From Frateuria terrea (GTDB lineage: Bacteria > Pseudomonadota > Gammaproteobacteria > Xanthomonadales > Rhodanobacteraceae): a stretch of DNA of 64,000 nucleotides. Location: the NCBI RefSeq assembly GCF_900115705.1, contig NZ_FOXL01000010.1, forward strand, positions 42,862 to 106,861, read 5' to 3'. Shown here one piece after another: positions 54,500-63,086 of the stretch (its first letter is position 1; each line of letters begins with the position of its first letter). A program made the position numbers and the translations under genes. The notes beneath the pieces are model-generated. The model had not been told where the DNA came from and ran no database searches. It worked only from the letters and a program-made list of their open reading frames with translations.

Positions 54500-55060
54500 T
54501 CAGCCGCGCGGGCGCCGCTCGTGCTGCCAGAGCACCTCGCCGTGGCCGCCGGCGCGCGCCAGCACGCGGCAAATCACGAACAGCAGGTCCGACAGGCGGT
54601 TGAGGTAGCGCTGCGGCTGGGGCCTGATCGCCTCGACGCGCGCCAGCGCGATCACCTCGCGCTCGGCGCGGCGGCAAACGGTGCGCGCCAGGTGGCCACA
54701 GGCGGCCGCCATGCCGCCGCCGGGCAGGATGAATTCCTTCAGCGGCGGCAGTGGTTCGTTGAGCGCATCGAGCACGGTCTCCAGGCGCGCGACGTCCTGG
54801 TCCTGCACCATCGCCATGCCTGGAATGCACAACTCTCCGCCGAGGTCGAACAGCTCATGCTGGACCTGCGTCAGCGCCTCGCGCACTTCCGGCGGCACGC
54901 CATCGCAAGCGAGCACCATGCCGACCGTGCTGTTGAGTTCGTCGACCGTTCCATAAGCGGCCACGCGGGCCGAATCCTTCGGCACCCGCGAACCGTCGCC
55001 CAGCCCGGTGCTGCCGTCGTCGCCGGTGCGCGTGTAGATCTTCGACAGGCGGTTGCCCAT
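54500..55060 (-). CDS. Cob(I)alamin adenosyltransferase, PduO type
   Basis: Attaches the adenosyl group of ATP to cob(I)alamin. The 186-residue product has the N-terminal ATP loop KIYTRTGDDGSTGLGDGSRVPK, YGTVDELNSTVGMVLA, FILPGGGMAAACGHLARTVCRRAER and YLNRLSDLLFVICR, the PduO-type signatures (not CobA/BtuR). Its ATG overlaps the stop of the upstream membrane gene (TGATG). That gene is a probable B12 transporter, so import and adenosylation are coupled. Confidence 0.93.
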   Translation of the reverse strand: MGNRLSKIYTRTGDDGSTGLGDGSRVPKDSARVAAYGTVDELNSTVGMVLACDGVPPEVREALTQVQHELFDLGGELCIPGMAMVQDQDVARLETVLDALNEPLPPLKEFILPGGGMAAACGHLARTVCRRAEREVIALARVEAIRPQPQRYLNRLSDLLFVICRVLARAGGHGEVLWQHERRPRG

Positions 55061-55659
55061 CAGTGCGTGTGGCGGGCGTGCGCCAGCGCACGGGTCATCT
55101 GCGACACCAGCACGTGCAGCGCGGCGCCCAGGCCGACGTACAGCGCCGTCACCTGCAGGAACGGCAGGTACCAGTCGCCCATGTTCTCGAACCACGCGCC
55201 AATGCTGCGCGGCGCCGGCACGCTGCTGCTCAACCAGTAGAAGCTGCCGTTGGAGACCACGAAGCAGGCGGCCTCGCTGACCAGCAGCGCGGCCACGGCC
55301 AGGCCCAGCGTGGAGAGCTTGAGGCCGGCCTGGCGACGGGCCAGCCAGCTGCCGCCCAGCCACAGCGCGCCATAGGCGGCGACCAGGAACCAGTAGGCCG
55401 GCGACACGCAGTAGTGGCTCCAGAAGTTCAGGCCCTGGCTGGTGATCACCAGGTAGTCGACCAGCACGGCCTCGGCCATCAGCAGCGGGAAGGCCCAGCG
55501 GCCGGCGCCGCGCAACCAGAAGCCGGCCAGGAAGAACACGCCCCAGGACGCGTCCGGAAGCGCCTCGAAATGATGCAGGTGCATCGCGCCGCGGGTAACG
55601 GCCATCACCAGGGCGAGTGCCGGGAAGATGCCGAGGCGCTGGGTTCGCGTCATAGCCAT
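55060..55659 (-). CDS. btuM: Probable cobalamin transporter BtuM
   Basis: A 199-residue inner-membrane protein with about six hydrophobic segments and no ATPase domain. Its size, lack of partner genes, a single cysteine at about position 84 (SHYCVSPAYWFLVAAYGALW) and its overlap with an adenosyltransferase gene fit BtuM. BtuM is the ECF-S-like B12 importer whose conserved cysteine (Cys80 in Thiobacillus denitrificans) binds and decyanates cobalamin. A second cysteine lies in SEAACFVVSNGSFYW. ATG 55659 follows GGAG; a second ATG at 55653 is possible. The assignment rests on context and motif memory, not on an alignment. Confidence 0.6.
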   Translation of the reverse strand: MAMTRTQRLGIFPALALVMAVTRGAMHLHHFEALPDASWGVFFLAGFWLRGAGRWAFPLLMAEAVLVDYLVITSQGLNFWSHYCVSPAYWFLVAAYGALWLGGSWLARRQAGLKLSTLGLAVAALLVSEAACFVVSNGSFYWLSSSVPAPRSIGAWFENMGDWYLPFLQVTALYVGLGAALHVLVSQMTRALAHARHTH

Positions 55660-55769
55660 GAGGGTGCTCCGTATGCAGGCGGCGTGAAGGTGGAGAAGGC
55701 GAACGGATAGTTTAGCCGAAGCCCGTCCGGCCCATGCGAGGCCCGCGTGTTCGGCCGTATCATCCGCAC

Positions 55770-56990
55770 ATGACTGCACCCCATTCCCCACGCGGGCCCG
55801 TACTGATCGTCGGCGGCGGCCTGGTTGGCGCCAGCCTGGCGATCGCGCTGGATGCGGCCGGTGTCGACGCCATGCTGGTCGAGGCCGCGTCGCCACGCGC
55901 CGATGCGCAGCCCAGCTACGACGAACGCAACTTGGCGCTGGCCCGCGCCACCGTCAACGGACTGGAGGCGATCGGCGTGTGGGCGCACGCACGCGGGCGC
56001 GCCACGGCGATCGAGCACATCCACGTCAGCCGGGCAGGCGAGTTCGGCAGCGTGCGGCTGGATGCGCGGGACGCCGGCGTCAATGCGCTGGGCTGGACGC
56101 TGCCCGCGCGCGAGCTGGGCGCTGCGCTGCTGCGCCGGCTGGAGGACTGCACGCGGTTGCAACGCCTCGCCCCGGCGAGGCTCGAGGCGTTCGAGCCATT
56201 GGCCGACGGTTGGCGCGCGCGGGTACACGGCGACGAAGGCGTGCGCCACATCGATACGCCGCTGCTGGTCGGCGCCGACGGCACCGCATCCTTCGTCCGC
56301 GAGCGACTTGGCATCACCGCCGACACCTACGATTACGGCCAGACCCTGTTCGTCTGTACGGTCACGCCCGAACGCAAACACGGCCATTGCGCCTATGAGC
56401 GGTTCAGCGACGAGGGGCCGGTCGCCCTGCTGCCGCTGGCCGAAGGCCGCTGCGGCCTGGTGCTCACCGTGCCGGGCGCGCAGGCCGCGGAGGTGGCGAC
56501 CATGGACGATGCCCACTATCTGGCGCTGGCGCAGCGCCGTTTCGGCTGGCGGCTGGGCCGGCTCGGCCGCCCGGGAAGACGCTTTCCCTATGCCATCCAT
56601 CGCGTCGCCGCCGCTCGCCTCACCGCGCCACGCGCCGTGCTGGTCGGCAACGCCGCGCAGACCGTGCACCCGATCGGGGCGCAGGGCTTCAACCTGGGCC
56701 TGCGCGATGCATTGACCCTGGCCGAACTGGTGGCGGCCTCGGGCGACCCGGGCAACGAGCGCATGTTGGCCGCCTACGCGGCGCGGCGGGCGCCGGATCG
56801 CGAAGGCACCATGGCGATGAGCCATGGTCTGGTGCAGCTGGCCTGCCTCTCGCAGCCCTGGCTGGCGCCATTGCGCTCGCTCGCACTGCTTGCCTGCGAC
56901 CGTGTGCCGCCGCTGAAGGATGCGCTGCTTCGCCGCGGCATGGGTTTCCGCGGCGAGCCGCCGCAGGCCGTGCTGGAGCGCACGCCATGA
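55770..56990 (+). CDS. ubiH: 2-octaprenyl-6-methoxyphenol hydroxylase-type FAD monooxygenase (UbiH)
   Basis: Aerobic ubiquinone-ring hydroxylase, 406 residues. It has the N-terminal FAD dinucleotide motif LIVGGGLVGASLAIAL, YDERNLALARATVNGLEAIGVW, LLVGADGTASFVRERLGI and GNAAQTVHPIGAQGFNLGLRDALTLAEL (ribose-binding GD/GN motif with N replacing D). ATG 55770 is used. It overlaps the next hydroxylase gene by four bases, a pairing common in this order. Confidence 0.9.
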   Translation: MTAPHSPRGPVLIVGGGLVGASLAIALDAAGVDAMLVEAASPRADAQPSYDERNLALARATVNGLEAIGVWAHARGRATAIEHIHVSRAGEFGSVRLDARDAGVNALGWTLPARELGAALLRRLEDCTRLQRLAPARLEAFEPLADGWRARVHGDEGVRHIDTPLLVGADGTASFVRERLGITADTYDYGQTLFVCTVTPERKHGHCAYERFSDEGPVALLPLAEGRCGLVLTVPGAQAAEVATMDDAHYLALAQRRFGWRLGRLGRPGRRFPYAIHRVAAARLTAPRAVLVGNAAQTVHPIGAQGFNLGLRDALTLAELVAASGDPGNERMLAAYAARRAPDREGTMAMSHGLVQLACLSQPWLAPLRSLALLACDRVPPLKDALLRRGMGFRGEPPQAVLERTP

Positions 56991-58192
56991 ACCGGCCCGA
57001 ATCGCGCCGCCGCGCGCCGATGCTGGACGTGGCGGTGGTCGGTGGCGGCATGGTCGGTGCCGCCGCGGCGCTGGCACTGGCCCGCGCTGGCTTCGCCACT
57101 GCCCTGCTGGAGGCCCGGCCGCCGGCGATCTGGCGTGAACAGGACGAGGTCGACCTGCGGGTGGTCGGCCTGGCCGCATCGTCGGTCGCGCTGCTTGCCG
57201 AGTTGGAGGTCTGGGCGTCCATTCGCGACCGCCGCGCCGCGCCTTACCGGCGAATGCACGTGTGGGAGGCCGCCGCAGGTGCGTCGATCGACTTCGATGC
57301 AGCCACCGAAGGCCGTGCGTGGCTGGGCTGGATCGCCGAGAACAACCTGGTGCAATGGACCCTCTGGCAGGCGCTGGAGGCGGCCGGCGTGGAGCGCCTG
57401 TGTCCGGCCCAGGTGAGCGGCTACCAGGTCCTGGAGGACCGCGTGGTGCTGGAACTGGACACAGAGGATGCCGGCGGCCTGTCGGCACGCCTGCTGGTCG
57501 CCGCCGATGGTGCCGGCTCGCCGTTGCGCCGGCTGGCCGGGCTGGACACGCACGGGCATGACTATGGCCAGCGCGGCGTGGTCGCGCATGTCGCCACCGA
57601 CCGCCCGCACCAGCACACCGCATGGCAGCGCTTCCTGCCCGGCGGGCCGCTGGCGCTGCTGCCGCTGTCCGACGGCCGCAGTTCGATCGTGTGGTCGCTG
57701 CCCGAGGCCGAGGCGCAACGGGTGCTGTCGCTCGACGATGCGGCCTTCTGCGACGAACTCGGCGTGGCTAGCGACTTCCGGCTGGGGCGGGTGCTCGCGA
57801 CCAGTCGCCGCGCCGCCTTCCCGCTCAAGCTGCAGCTTGCCGATGCCTACCAGGCCGAACGCCTGGTGCTGCTTGGCGACGCGGCGCACGCGGTGCACCC
57901 GCTGGCCGGGCAGGGCGTCAACCTGGGCCTTCGCGACGTAGCGGAGTTGCGCGATACGCTGGTGGCCGCGCGCGAGGCCGGCCGCGATATCGCCGCGCCG
58001 CACGTGCTGCGCCGCTACGCGCGCCGCCGTCGCAGTGCCGACACGCTGGACGCGTGGAGCTTCGATGCGCTGGGCCGCATCTACGCCTGGCAGGCGCCGC
58101 CGCTGGTGGCCGCGCGTGCGCTGGGCGTGCGGCTGGCGGACCGGCTGGCGCCGCTCAAGCGCCGCCTCGCCGCGCACGCCGCGGGTCGCTGA
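56987..58192 (+). CDS. UbiI/UbiF/VisC-type FAD-dependent ubiquinone hydroxylase
   Basis: Second ubiquinone-pathway flavin monooxygenase, 401 residues. It has VAVVGGGMVGAAAALALARAGF, DLRVVGLAASSVALLAELEVW, LLVAADGAGSPLRRLAGL (DG motif) and LLGDAAHAVHPLAGQGVNLGLRDVAEL. The Gly-Asp ribose motif is intact. Whether it acts at C5 (UbiI) or C6 (UbiF) cannot be decided from sequence alone. ATGA overlap with the upstream ubiH. Confidence 0.88.
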   Translation: MNRPESRRRAPMLDVAVVGGGMVGAAAALALARAGFATALLEARPPAIWREQDEVDLRVVGLAASSVALLAELEVWASIRDRRAAPYRRMHVWEAAAGASIDFDAATEGRAWLGWIAENNLVQWTLWQALEAAGVERLCPAQVSGYQVLEDRVVLELDTEDAGGLSARLLVAADGAGSPLRRLAGLDTHGHDYGQRGVVAHVATDRPHQHTAWQRFLPGGPLALLPLSDGRSSIVWSLPEAEAQRVLSLDDAAFCDELGVASDFRLGRVLATSRRAAFPLKLQLADAYQAERLVLLGDAAHAVHPLAGQGVNLGLRDVAELRDTLVAAREAGRDIAAPHVLRRYARRRRSADTLDAWSFDALGRIYAWQAPPLVAARALGVRLADRLAPLKRRLAAHAAGR

Positions 58193-58224
58193 TTCCCAAC
58201 CGACGGCCGGAGGCCGTGGACCCT

Positions 58225-58237
58225 GGCGCGGAGCGCC
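58225..58237. repeat. Short palindrome GGCGCGGAGCGCC, copy 2
   Basis: Identical to 39023-39035; preceded by a second palindrome (ACGGCCGGAGGCCGT, 58203-58217). Both lie between the UbiI-like gene and the hydrolase gene. Confidence 0.5.
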
Positions 58238-58263
58238 GACCCTACCCCTGCGGAGCCGTCATC

Positions 58264-59046
58264 ATGCGTCGCATCCTGTTCGCCCTGCTTTCGCTTCCCC
58301 TGGCCTTCGCTGCCTCGGCGAAGATGGTGCATCGCTCCGTCGAGTGGACCGACGGCGGCACCCGCTTCCACAGCGTGCTGGTCTACGACGACGCCGGCGC
58401 GGGCAAGCGGCCCGGCCTGGTGATGGTGCCCAACTGGTACGGCGTGAACGACCAGGCGGTCGGCAAGGCCGAGATGATCGCCGGCAAGCAGTACGTGATC
58501 CTGCTGACCGACATGTACGGCGAGGGCGTGCGGCCGGCCAACGACGACCAGGCCAAGACCGCGGTGAAGCCGCTGTACTCCGACCGTGCGCTGATGCGCC
58601 ACCGGGTCAACCTCGCGCTGGCCCAGCTCAAGGCCCAGGCGGGCACCGCGCCGCTGGACCTCGGCCGGCTCGCCGCGATCGGTTTCTGCTTCGGCGGCTC
58701 GGCGGTGCTGGACCTGGCGCGCAGCGGTGCCGACCTGGCCGCGGTGGTGTCCTTCCACGGTGCCCTGCAGGCGGGCCAGCCGGCCTTGCCCGATCATTTC
58801 AAGGCACGCGTGCTGGCCATGAACGGCGCCGACGACCAGGGCACCATGCCCGACGCCGGCCATTTCATGGACGAGATGCGCGCCAGCCAGGCCGACTGGC
58901 AATTCGTGGTGCTCGGCAACGCCGTGCACTGCTTCACCGAGGTCGGCGAGAACTCGCCCGGTTGCAAGTACGACGCCCGCGCCGCGGCGCGCAGCTACCG
59001 GATGATGCGCGACTGGCTGGATGCCGCCTTCGCCAAGCGGCCCTGA
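58264..59046 (+). CDS. Secreted dienelactone-hydrolase family protein
   Basis: Alpha/beta hydrolase of 260 residues with an N-terminal signal peptide (MRRILFALLSLPLAFAASA), so it is probably periplasmic. PGLVMVPNWYGVN and the nucleophile elbow GFCFGGSAVLDLA (Cys nucleophile as in dienelactone hydrolase) are followed by NGADDQGTMPDAGHF (Asp) and NAVHCFTEVG (His), completing the triad. The natural substrate is unknown. GGAG lies upstream of the ATG. Confidence 0.87.
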   Translation: MRRILFALLSLPLAFAASAKMVHRSVEWTDGGTRFHSVLVYDDAGAGKRPGLVMVPNWYGVNDQAVGKAEMIAGKQYVILLTDMYGEGVRPANDDQAKTAVKPLYSDRALMRHRVNLALAQLKAQAGTAPLDLGRLAAIGFCFGGSAVLDLARSGADLAAVVSFHGALQAGQPALPDHFKARVLAMNGADDQGTMPDAGHFMDEMRASQADWQFVVLGNAVHCFTEVGENSPGCKYDARAAARSYRMMRDWLDAAFAKRP

Positions 59047-59097
59047 GGGCCCGTGGGGTGGCGGCGGCGGGCTGAAGCCCACCATGCGGCTGCATCG

Positions 59098-59412
59098 CTA
59101 CGGCGCGGCGGACACGCGACCGCGGCCACCGCGCTTGGCTGCTAGAGCGCCGCGTCGGCGCGTGCAATCAGTTCGTGGGTGCGCTCGCCAGGCTTGAGAT
59201 GGGCCACGCCGATGCTGGTGGTCAACGTCAGTTGCGCGCCGTGCCACATCACGGCAGCTTCCCGATGGCCGTGCGCATTGCCTCGGGGCGGGACTGTCCC
59301 AGCGTGACCAGCCCGAAGGCGGCGGCTTGGCGGCGGGCAGCGACTGCGAAAGCACCAGCATCAGTAACAGGGCCGCCAGCCTGCCGCGCGGCATCGGCGA
59401 CGGCAGCCTCAT
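59098..59412 (-). pseudogene. Decayed signal-peptide/GGDEF (diguanylate cyclase) gene
   Basis: The minus strand starts normally at ATG 59412, with GGGAG upstream, and encodes a signal peptide (MRLPSPMPRGRLAALLLMLVLSQSLPAAK). About 35 codons later a second frame encodes the end of a GGDEF domain: MWHGAQLTLTTSIGVAHLKP, then GERTHELIARADAAL. A stop (TAG, 59142-59144) occurs where the invariant YRAK tyrosine should be; shifting one base restores AAKRGGRGRVSAAP, ending at 59098. The sensor region and the GGDEF active site are missing. This is therefore an internally deleted gene with frameshifts, not a functional cyclase. Confidence 0.75.
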
Positions 59413-59485
59413 CGGCGGCTCCCGCAGCGACTGTGGCACGGGACGCAGCCCGCGGGAGCGGCCGGCTGCGCGCCCCGCATGTTTC

Positions 59486-60487
59486 TCAGGCGCTGCGCTC
59501 GACCGCGTAGGCGGCCAGGGCGTCCAGCGCGTCGCGGTACGGCGACGCGGGCAGGGCGGTGAGCGTCTCGCGCGCGGCGTCGGCGTGCGCCACGGCACGC
59601 TCGTGCGTACGCTCAAGAGCGCCACAGCGGCGAATCGTGGCGAGCACGCGGTCCAGCGCGCTGAGGTCGCCGTGCTCGATCGCCCGGCGCATCGCCAGCG
59701 CGTCCTCGGGCGTAGCCTGCCCGAGCGCGTAGATCACCGGCAGGGTCGGCTTGCCCTCGGCCAGGTCGTCGCCGATGTTCTTGCCCAGCGTGTCGGCATC
59801 GCTGGTGTAGTCGAGCAGGTCGTCTGCGATCTGGAAGGCGTAGCCCAGCTCCATGCCGTAGCGGCGCAGCGCGGCGACCTGGTCGGCCGGCAGACCGCCC
59901 AGCAGGCCGCCCAGTTCGGTGGCCGCGGCGAACAGCACGGCGGTCTTGCGTTCGATCACCGCCAGGTAGGCCGCCTCGTCGACGTCGGCATTGCCGATGT
60001 TGAGCAACTGCAGCACCTCGCCCTCGGCGATCGTGTTGGTGGTGTCGGCCAGGATGCGCATCACGCGCATGTCGTCCAGCTCGACCATCAGCTGGAACGA
60101 GCGCGAGTAGAGGAAGTCGCCGACCAGCACGCTGGCGGCATTGCCCCACAGCGCATTGGCGGTCTTGCGGCCGCGGCGCAGGTCGGATTCGTCGACCACG
60201 TCGTCGTGCAGCAGGGTAGAGGTATGGATGAACTCGATCACCGCAGCCAGCTTGACGTGCTGGGCGCCGGCATAGCCGGCCGCACCGGCGGCCAGCACGT
60301 GCAGCATCGGGCGCAGGCGCTTGCCGCCCCCGGCGATGATGTGGTCGGCGATCTGGTTGATCAGCACCACGTCGGAGGCCAGTCGCGCACGGATGAGCGC
60401 GTCCACACGCTGCATGTCGGCGGCGGCCAGCTCGCGCACGGCGGCGAAGTCGGCGGTTCGGCTGGCGTCGGCGGGCATCGGGTGCAT
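59486..60487 (-). CDS. ispB: Octaprenyl diphosphate synthase (polyprenyl synthetase)
   Basis: Makes the isoprenoid side chain of ubiquinone. The 333-residue product has GGGKRLRPMLHVLAAGAAGY, the first Asp-rich motif EFIHTSTLLHDDVVDESDLRRG, the second FQIADDLLDYTSD and GKNIGDDLAEGKPTLPVIYAL. ATG 60487 (MHPMPADAS) is used; ATG 60478 is an alternative. The longer frame upstream overlaps the divergent MFS gene. It is divergent from the MFS transporter gene. Confidence 0.95.
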   Translation of the reverse strand: MHPMPADASRTADFAAVRELAAADMQRVDALIRARLASDVVLINQIADHIIAGGGKRLRPMLHVLAAGAAGYAGAQHVKLAAVIEFIHTSTLLHDDVVDESDLRRGRKTANALWGNAASVLVGDFLYSRSFQLMVELDDMRVMRILADTTNTIAEGEVLQLLNIGNADVDEAAYLAVIERKTAVLFAAATELGGLLGGLPADQVAALRRYGMELGYAFQIADDLLDYTSDADTLGKNIGDDLAEGKPTLPVIYALGQATPEDALAMRRAIEHGDLSALDRVLATIRRCGALERTHERAVAHADAARETLTALPASPYRDALDALAAYAVERSA

Positions 60488-60582
60488 GGGTGTCCGGGTG
60501 GCAAGACGGGCGATTATAGGGCCATGCCCGGCGCGTGCGGCGGCGCGACATGGCGCCGCAATCGCATGCCGGAGCGGCTCCG

Positions 60583-60588
60583 TATAAT
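60583..60588 (+). promoter_or_regulatory. -10 element for the MFS transporter gene
   Basis: Perfect TATAAT 32 bases before the GTG start at 60621; the -35 region is weak. Confidence 0.55.
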
Positions 60589-60620
60589 GGGCAGATGCCC
60601 CGTCTTTCCCAGCCGTCCCG

Positions 60621-61820
60621 GTGAGCAAGCTCTCGCCGCTCGAGCGCCGCAGCGCGCTCACCCTGGCCTGCGTGATCAGCCTGCGCCTGTTCGGGCTGTT
60701 CCTGATCATGCCGGTGTTCTCGCTTTACGCGAAGCAGATGCCCGATGCCAGCGGCCTGCTGATCGGCCTGGCGCTGGGCGTATACGGGCTGGGCCAGGTA
60801 CTGCTGCAGATCCCGCTGGGGCTGTTGTCCGACCGGGTCGGGCGCAAGCCGGCGATCACCATCGGTCTGCTGATCTTCGCCGTCGGCGGCCTTGTCGCGG
60901 CGATGTCGCACACCCTGCTGGGGATCGTGGTCGGCCGCGCGCTGCAGGGCATGGGCGCGGTGGCCGGTGCCGGCACTGCGCTGGCCGCCGACCTGACCCG
61001 CGAGGACCAGCGCGGCAAGGTGATGGGCATCATCGGCGTGTCGATCGGCGTGGCCTTCCTGCTGGCGCTGATCCTGGGGCCGCCGCTGGAGGCGGTCGCC
61101 GGGCTGCCCGGCCTGTTCGGTGCAACCTCGTTGCTGGCGCTGGCGTCGCTGGCGCTGCTGTGGCTGATCGTGCCCACGCCCGAGCGGGCCAGGGCGCCCG
61201 CCGCGGCCAGCCTGGGCGGTGTGCTGGCGATGCTGCGCGACAGCCGGCTGTTGGTGCTCAACGGTTCGGTGTTCTTCCTGCACCTGCTGCTGACCGCGTG
61301 TTTCGTGGGCCTGCCTCTGCTGCTGGTCGATCGGCTGCACCTGCCGGTCGAGCGGCACTGGGAGCTGTACCTGCCGGTGATGGCGATCGCCGCCTTCGTG
61401 ATGGGCGCGGCGCTGCACCGGATGAAGGAAATCGGCCAGAGCCTGCGCATCGTGCTGGTGTGCGTGGCCGCGATCGGGCTGGCGTTGCTGGGCTTCGCAC
61501 GGTCCGGCGGGCACGTCGCCTGGCTGGGCGTATCGGCCGCCGCGTTCTTCTCGGCCTTCAACCTGCTCGAGGCGGCACTGCCGAGCCTGGTCTCGCGACT
61601 GGCGCCGGCGCACCTGCGGGGTGCCGCGATGGGTGCGTACTCGACCAGCCAGTTCATCGGCGCGTTCGTCGGCGGCGCCATCGGCGGCATCGCGCTTGGC
61701 CGGTTGGGAGTGAGCGGCGTGTTCCTGTGCGCCGCGGCCGCCACGCTGCTCTGGTTGCCGCTGGTGGCGTTCGGCGCCCGCCGCATCGCCGCGCGGACCC
61801 TTGCCGAACAGGCGGCCTGA
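60621..61820 (+). CDS. MFS transporter (YajR-like)
   Basis: A 399-residue inner-membrane protein with about 12 membrane helices. It has RLFGLFLIMPVFSLYAKQMPDASGLLIGLALGVYGLGQVLLQIPLGLLSDRVGRKP (motif A), GRALQGMGAVAGAGTALAADLTRE and AFNLLEAALPSLVSRLAP. This resembles the YajR group but lacks its C-terminal YAM domain. The substrate is unknown. GTG start at 60621 with a poor ribosome binding site. An MFS gene of this type commonly lies upstream of ssb in gammaproteobacteria. Confidence 0.85.
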   Translation: MSKLSPLERRSALTLACVISLRLFGLFLIMPVFSLYAKQMPDASGLLIGLALGVYGLGQVLLQIPLGLLSDRVGRKPAITIGLLIFAVGGLVAAMSHTLLGIVVGRALQGMGAVAGAGTALAADLTREDQRGKVMGIIGVSIGVAFLLALILGPPLEAVAGLPGLFGATSLLALASLALLWLIVPTPERARAPAAASLGGVLAMLRDSRLLVLNGSVFFLHLLLTACFVGLPLLLVDRLHLPVERHWELYLPVMAIAAFVMGAALHRMKEIGQSLRIVLVCVAAIGLALLGFARSGGHVAWLGVSAAAFFSAFNLLEAALPSLVSRLAPAHLRGAAMGAYSTSQFIGAFVGGAIGGIALGRLGVSGVFLCAAAATLLWLPLVAFGARRIAARTLAEQAA

Positions 61821-61851
61821 CGGGATTGCGTAGGGTGTATGTCGCCCCCAT

Positions 61852-62862
61852 GTGCGGCGGCATCCACCCAACTTGAGCCGGACCGTGGCCCACCAGATCG
61901 TCGCGCTGATCGCCGAATACGGCCTGCTGCTGGTTTTCCTCAACGTGCTGGTCGAGCAGGCCGGATTGCCGCTGCCGGCCGTGCCGACACTGGTGGTGGC
62001 CGGCGCGCTGTCCGCCGCCGGACGGTTGCCGCTGTGGGGCGTGCTGCTGGTGGCGCTGGCCGGCTGCCTGATCAGCGACTTCGCCTGGTACGCAGCCGGG
62101 CGCCGCTACGGTGCTGGCGTCATGCGTACGCTCTGCCGCATCTCGCTCTCGCCCGATTCCTGCGTCAAGCAATCGGAGCTGCGCTTCCAGCGCTGGCGCG
62201 CGCCGGTGCTGCTGGTCGCCAAGTTCGTGCCGGGGTTGTCCACCGTGGCACCACCGCTGGTCGGCGCGATCGGCCTGGCGCCGCGCGTGTTTCTGCTTTT
62301 CGACGTGCTCGGTTCGCTGCTGTGGGCGGGTACGGCGCTGGCGCTGGGCTATCTGTTCGCCGACGGCGTGGAGCGCGTGCTGGCAGCGCTCGAGGGTACT
62401 GGCACGCTGGCGGTCGAACTGCTGGGGGCACTGCTGGCGGCCTACATCCTGCTCAAATGGTGGCAGCGACGGCGGTTGCTGGTGGCGCTGCGCATGGCTC
62501 GGATCGAGGTGGACGAGCTGGCGCAGGCGCTGCGCTCGGCGCGGCCGCCGCTGGTGTTCGACGTGCGTGCCGCCGGCTCGCGCGAACTCGATGGCCGCGC
62601 CATACCGGGCGCGCTCGCCTTCGATCCGCTCGCCCTCGATGCGCTGCTGGCCGGTGTGCCGCGCGAGCGCGAGCTGGTGCTCTACTGCAACTGTCCCAAC
62701 GAGTTCTCTGCCGCCCGTGCTGCGCAATTGCTCAAGGCACAGGGTTATCGCCAGGTGCGTCCGCTGCGCGGCGGGCTGGATGCCTGGGCCGCGGCCGGCC
62801 ATGCGGTCGAAGGGGTGCAGATCGAGGCGCCAGCGCCGCAGCGCGCGTCGCCGGCGGTCTGA
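61852..62862 (+). CDS. DedA-family membrane protein fused to a rhodanese domain
   Basis: Up to 336 residues. The N-terminal DedA/SNARE-assoc part (about 15-205) has LVEQAGLPLPAVPTLVVAGAL, DFAWYAAGRRYG, FVPGLSTVAPPLVGAIGL and several membrane helices. The C-terminal rhodanese domain (about 225-320) has VFDVRAAGSRELDGRAIPGAL and the active-site loop LYCNCPNEFSAARAA with catalytic cysteine. DedA proteins act as undecaprenyl-phosphate or phospholipid flippases; the role of the rhodanese is unknown. The start is uncertain: GTG 61852 (longest), TTG 61873 or GTG 61885, the last giving the most DedA-like N-terminus. Confidence 0.85.
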   Translation: MRRHPPNLSRTVAHQIVALIAEYGLLLVFLNVLVEQAGLPLPAVPTLVVAGALSAAGRLPLWGVLLVALAGCLISDFAWYAAGRRYGAGVMRTLCRISLSPDSCVKQSELRFQRWRAPVLLVAKFVPGLSTVAPPLVGAIGLAPRVFLLFDVLGSLLWAGTALALGYLFADGVERVLAALEGTGTLAVELLGALLAAYILLKWWQRRRLLVALRMARIEVDELAQALRSARPPLVFDVRAAGSRELDGRAIPGALAFDPLALDALLAGVPRERELVLYCNCPNEFSAARAAQLLKAQGYRQVRPLRGGLDAWAAAGHAVEGVQIEAPAPQRASPAV

Positions 62863-62998
62863 GGAGATCGCCTAAGCTGAACCGCCCGATCTTCCCTGCG
62901 AAGGGGACGGGGGCTGCCGACAGGTGGATAGGGTGGTTCCGCCAATGACACGCGGCGGACGCGTACACACCCCCGGCGCGCGGGAAGGGGCGGGCCGG

Positions 62999-63004
62999 TA
63001 TGAT
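62999..63004 (+). promoter_or_regulatory. Candidate -10 element for ssb
   Basis: TATGAT about 82 bases upstream of the ssb ATG, in the 224-base gap after the DedA-rhodanese gene; the -35 is weak. The gap shows no gene. Confidence 0.4.
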
Positions 63005-63086
63005 AGGGATCGCCCCGCCGGCCCGCCGGCGGGAATTTCTTGACGAGGCGGGCGCGCGCCGGCCGCCAGAACAGCGAGGAACCCCC

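Noticed and set aside
55660..55769. Cobalamin riboswitch upstream of the btuM-like gene
   Set aside because: The gap is too short and lacks the conserved B12-box sequence.
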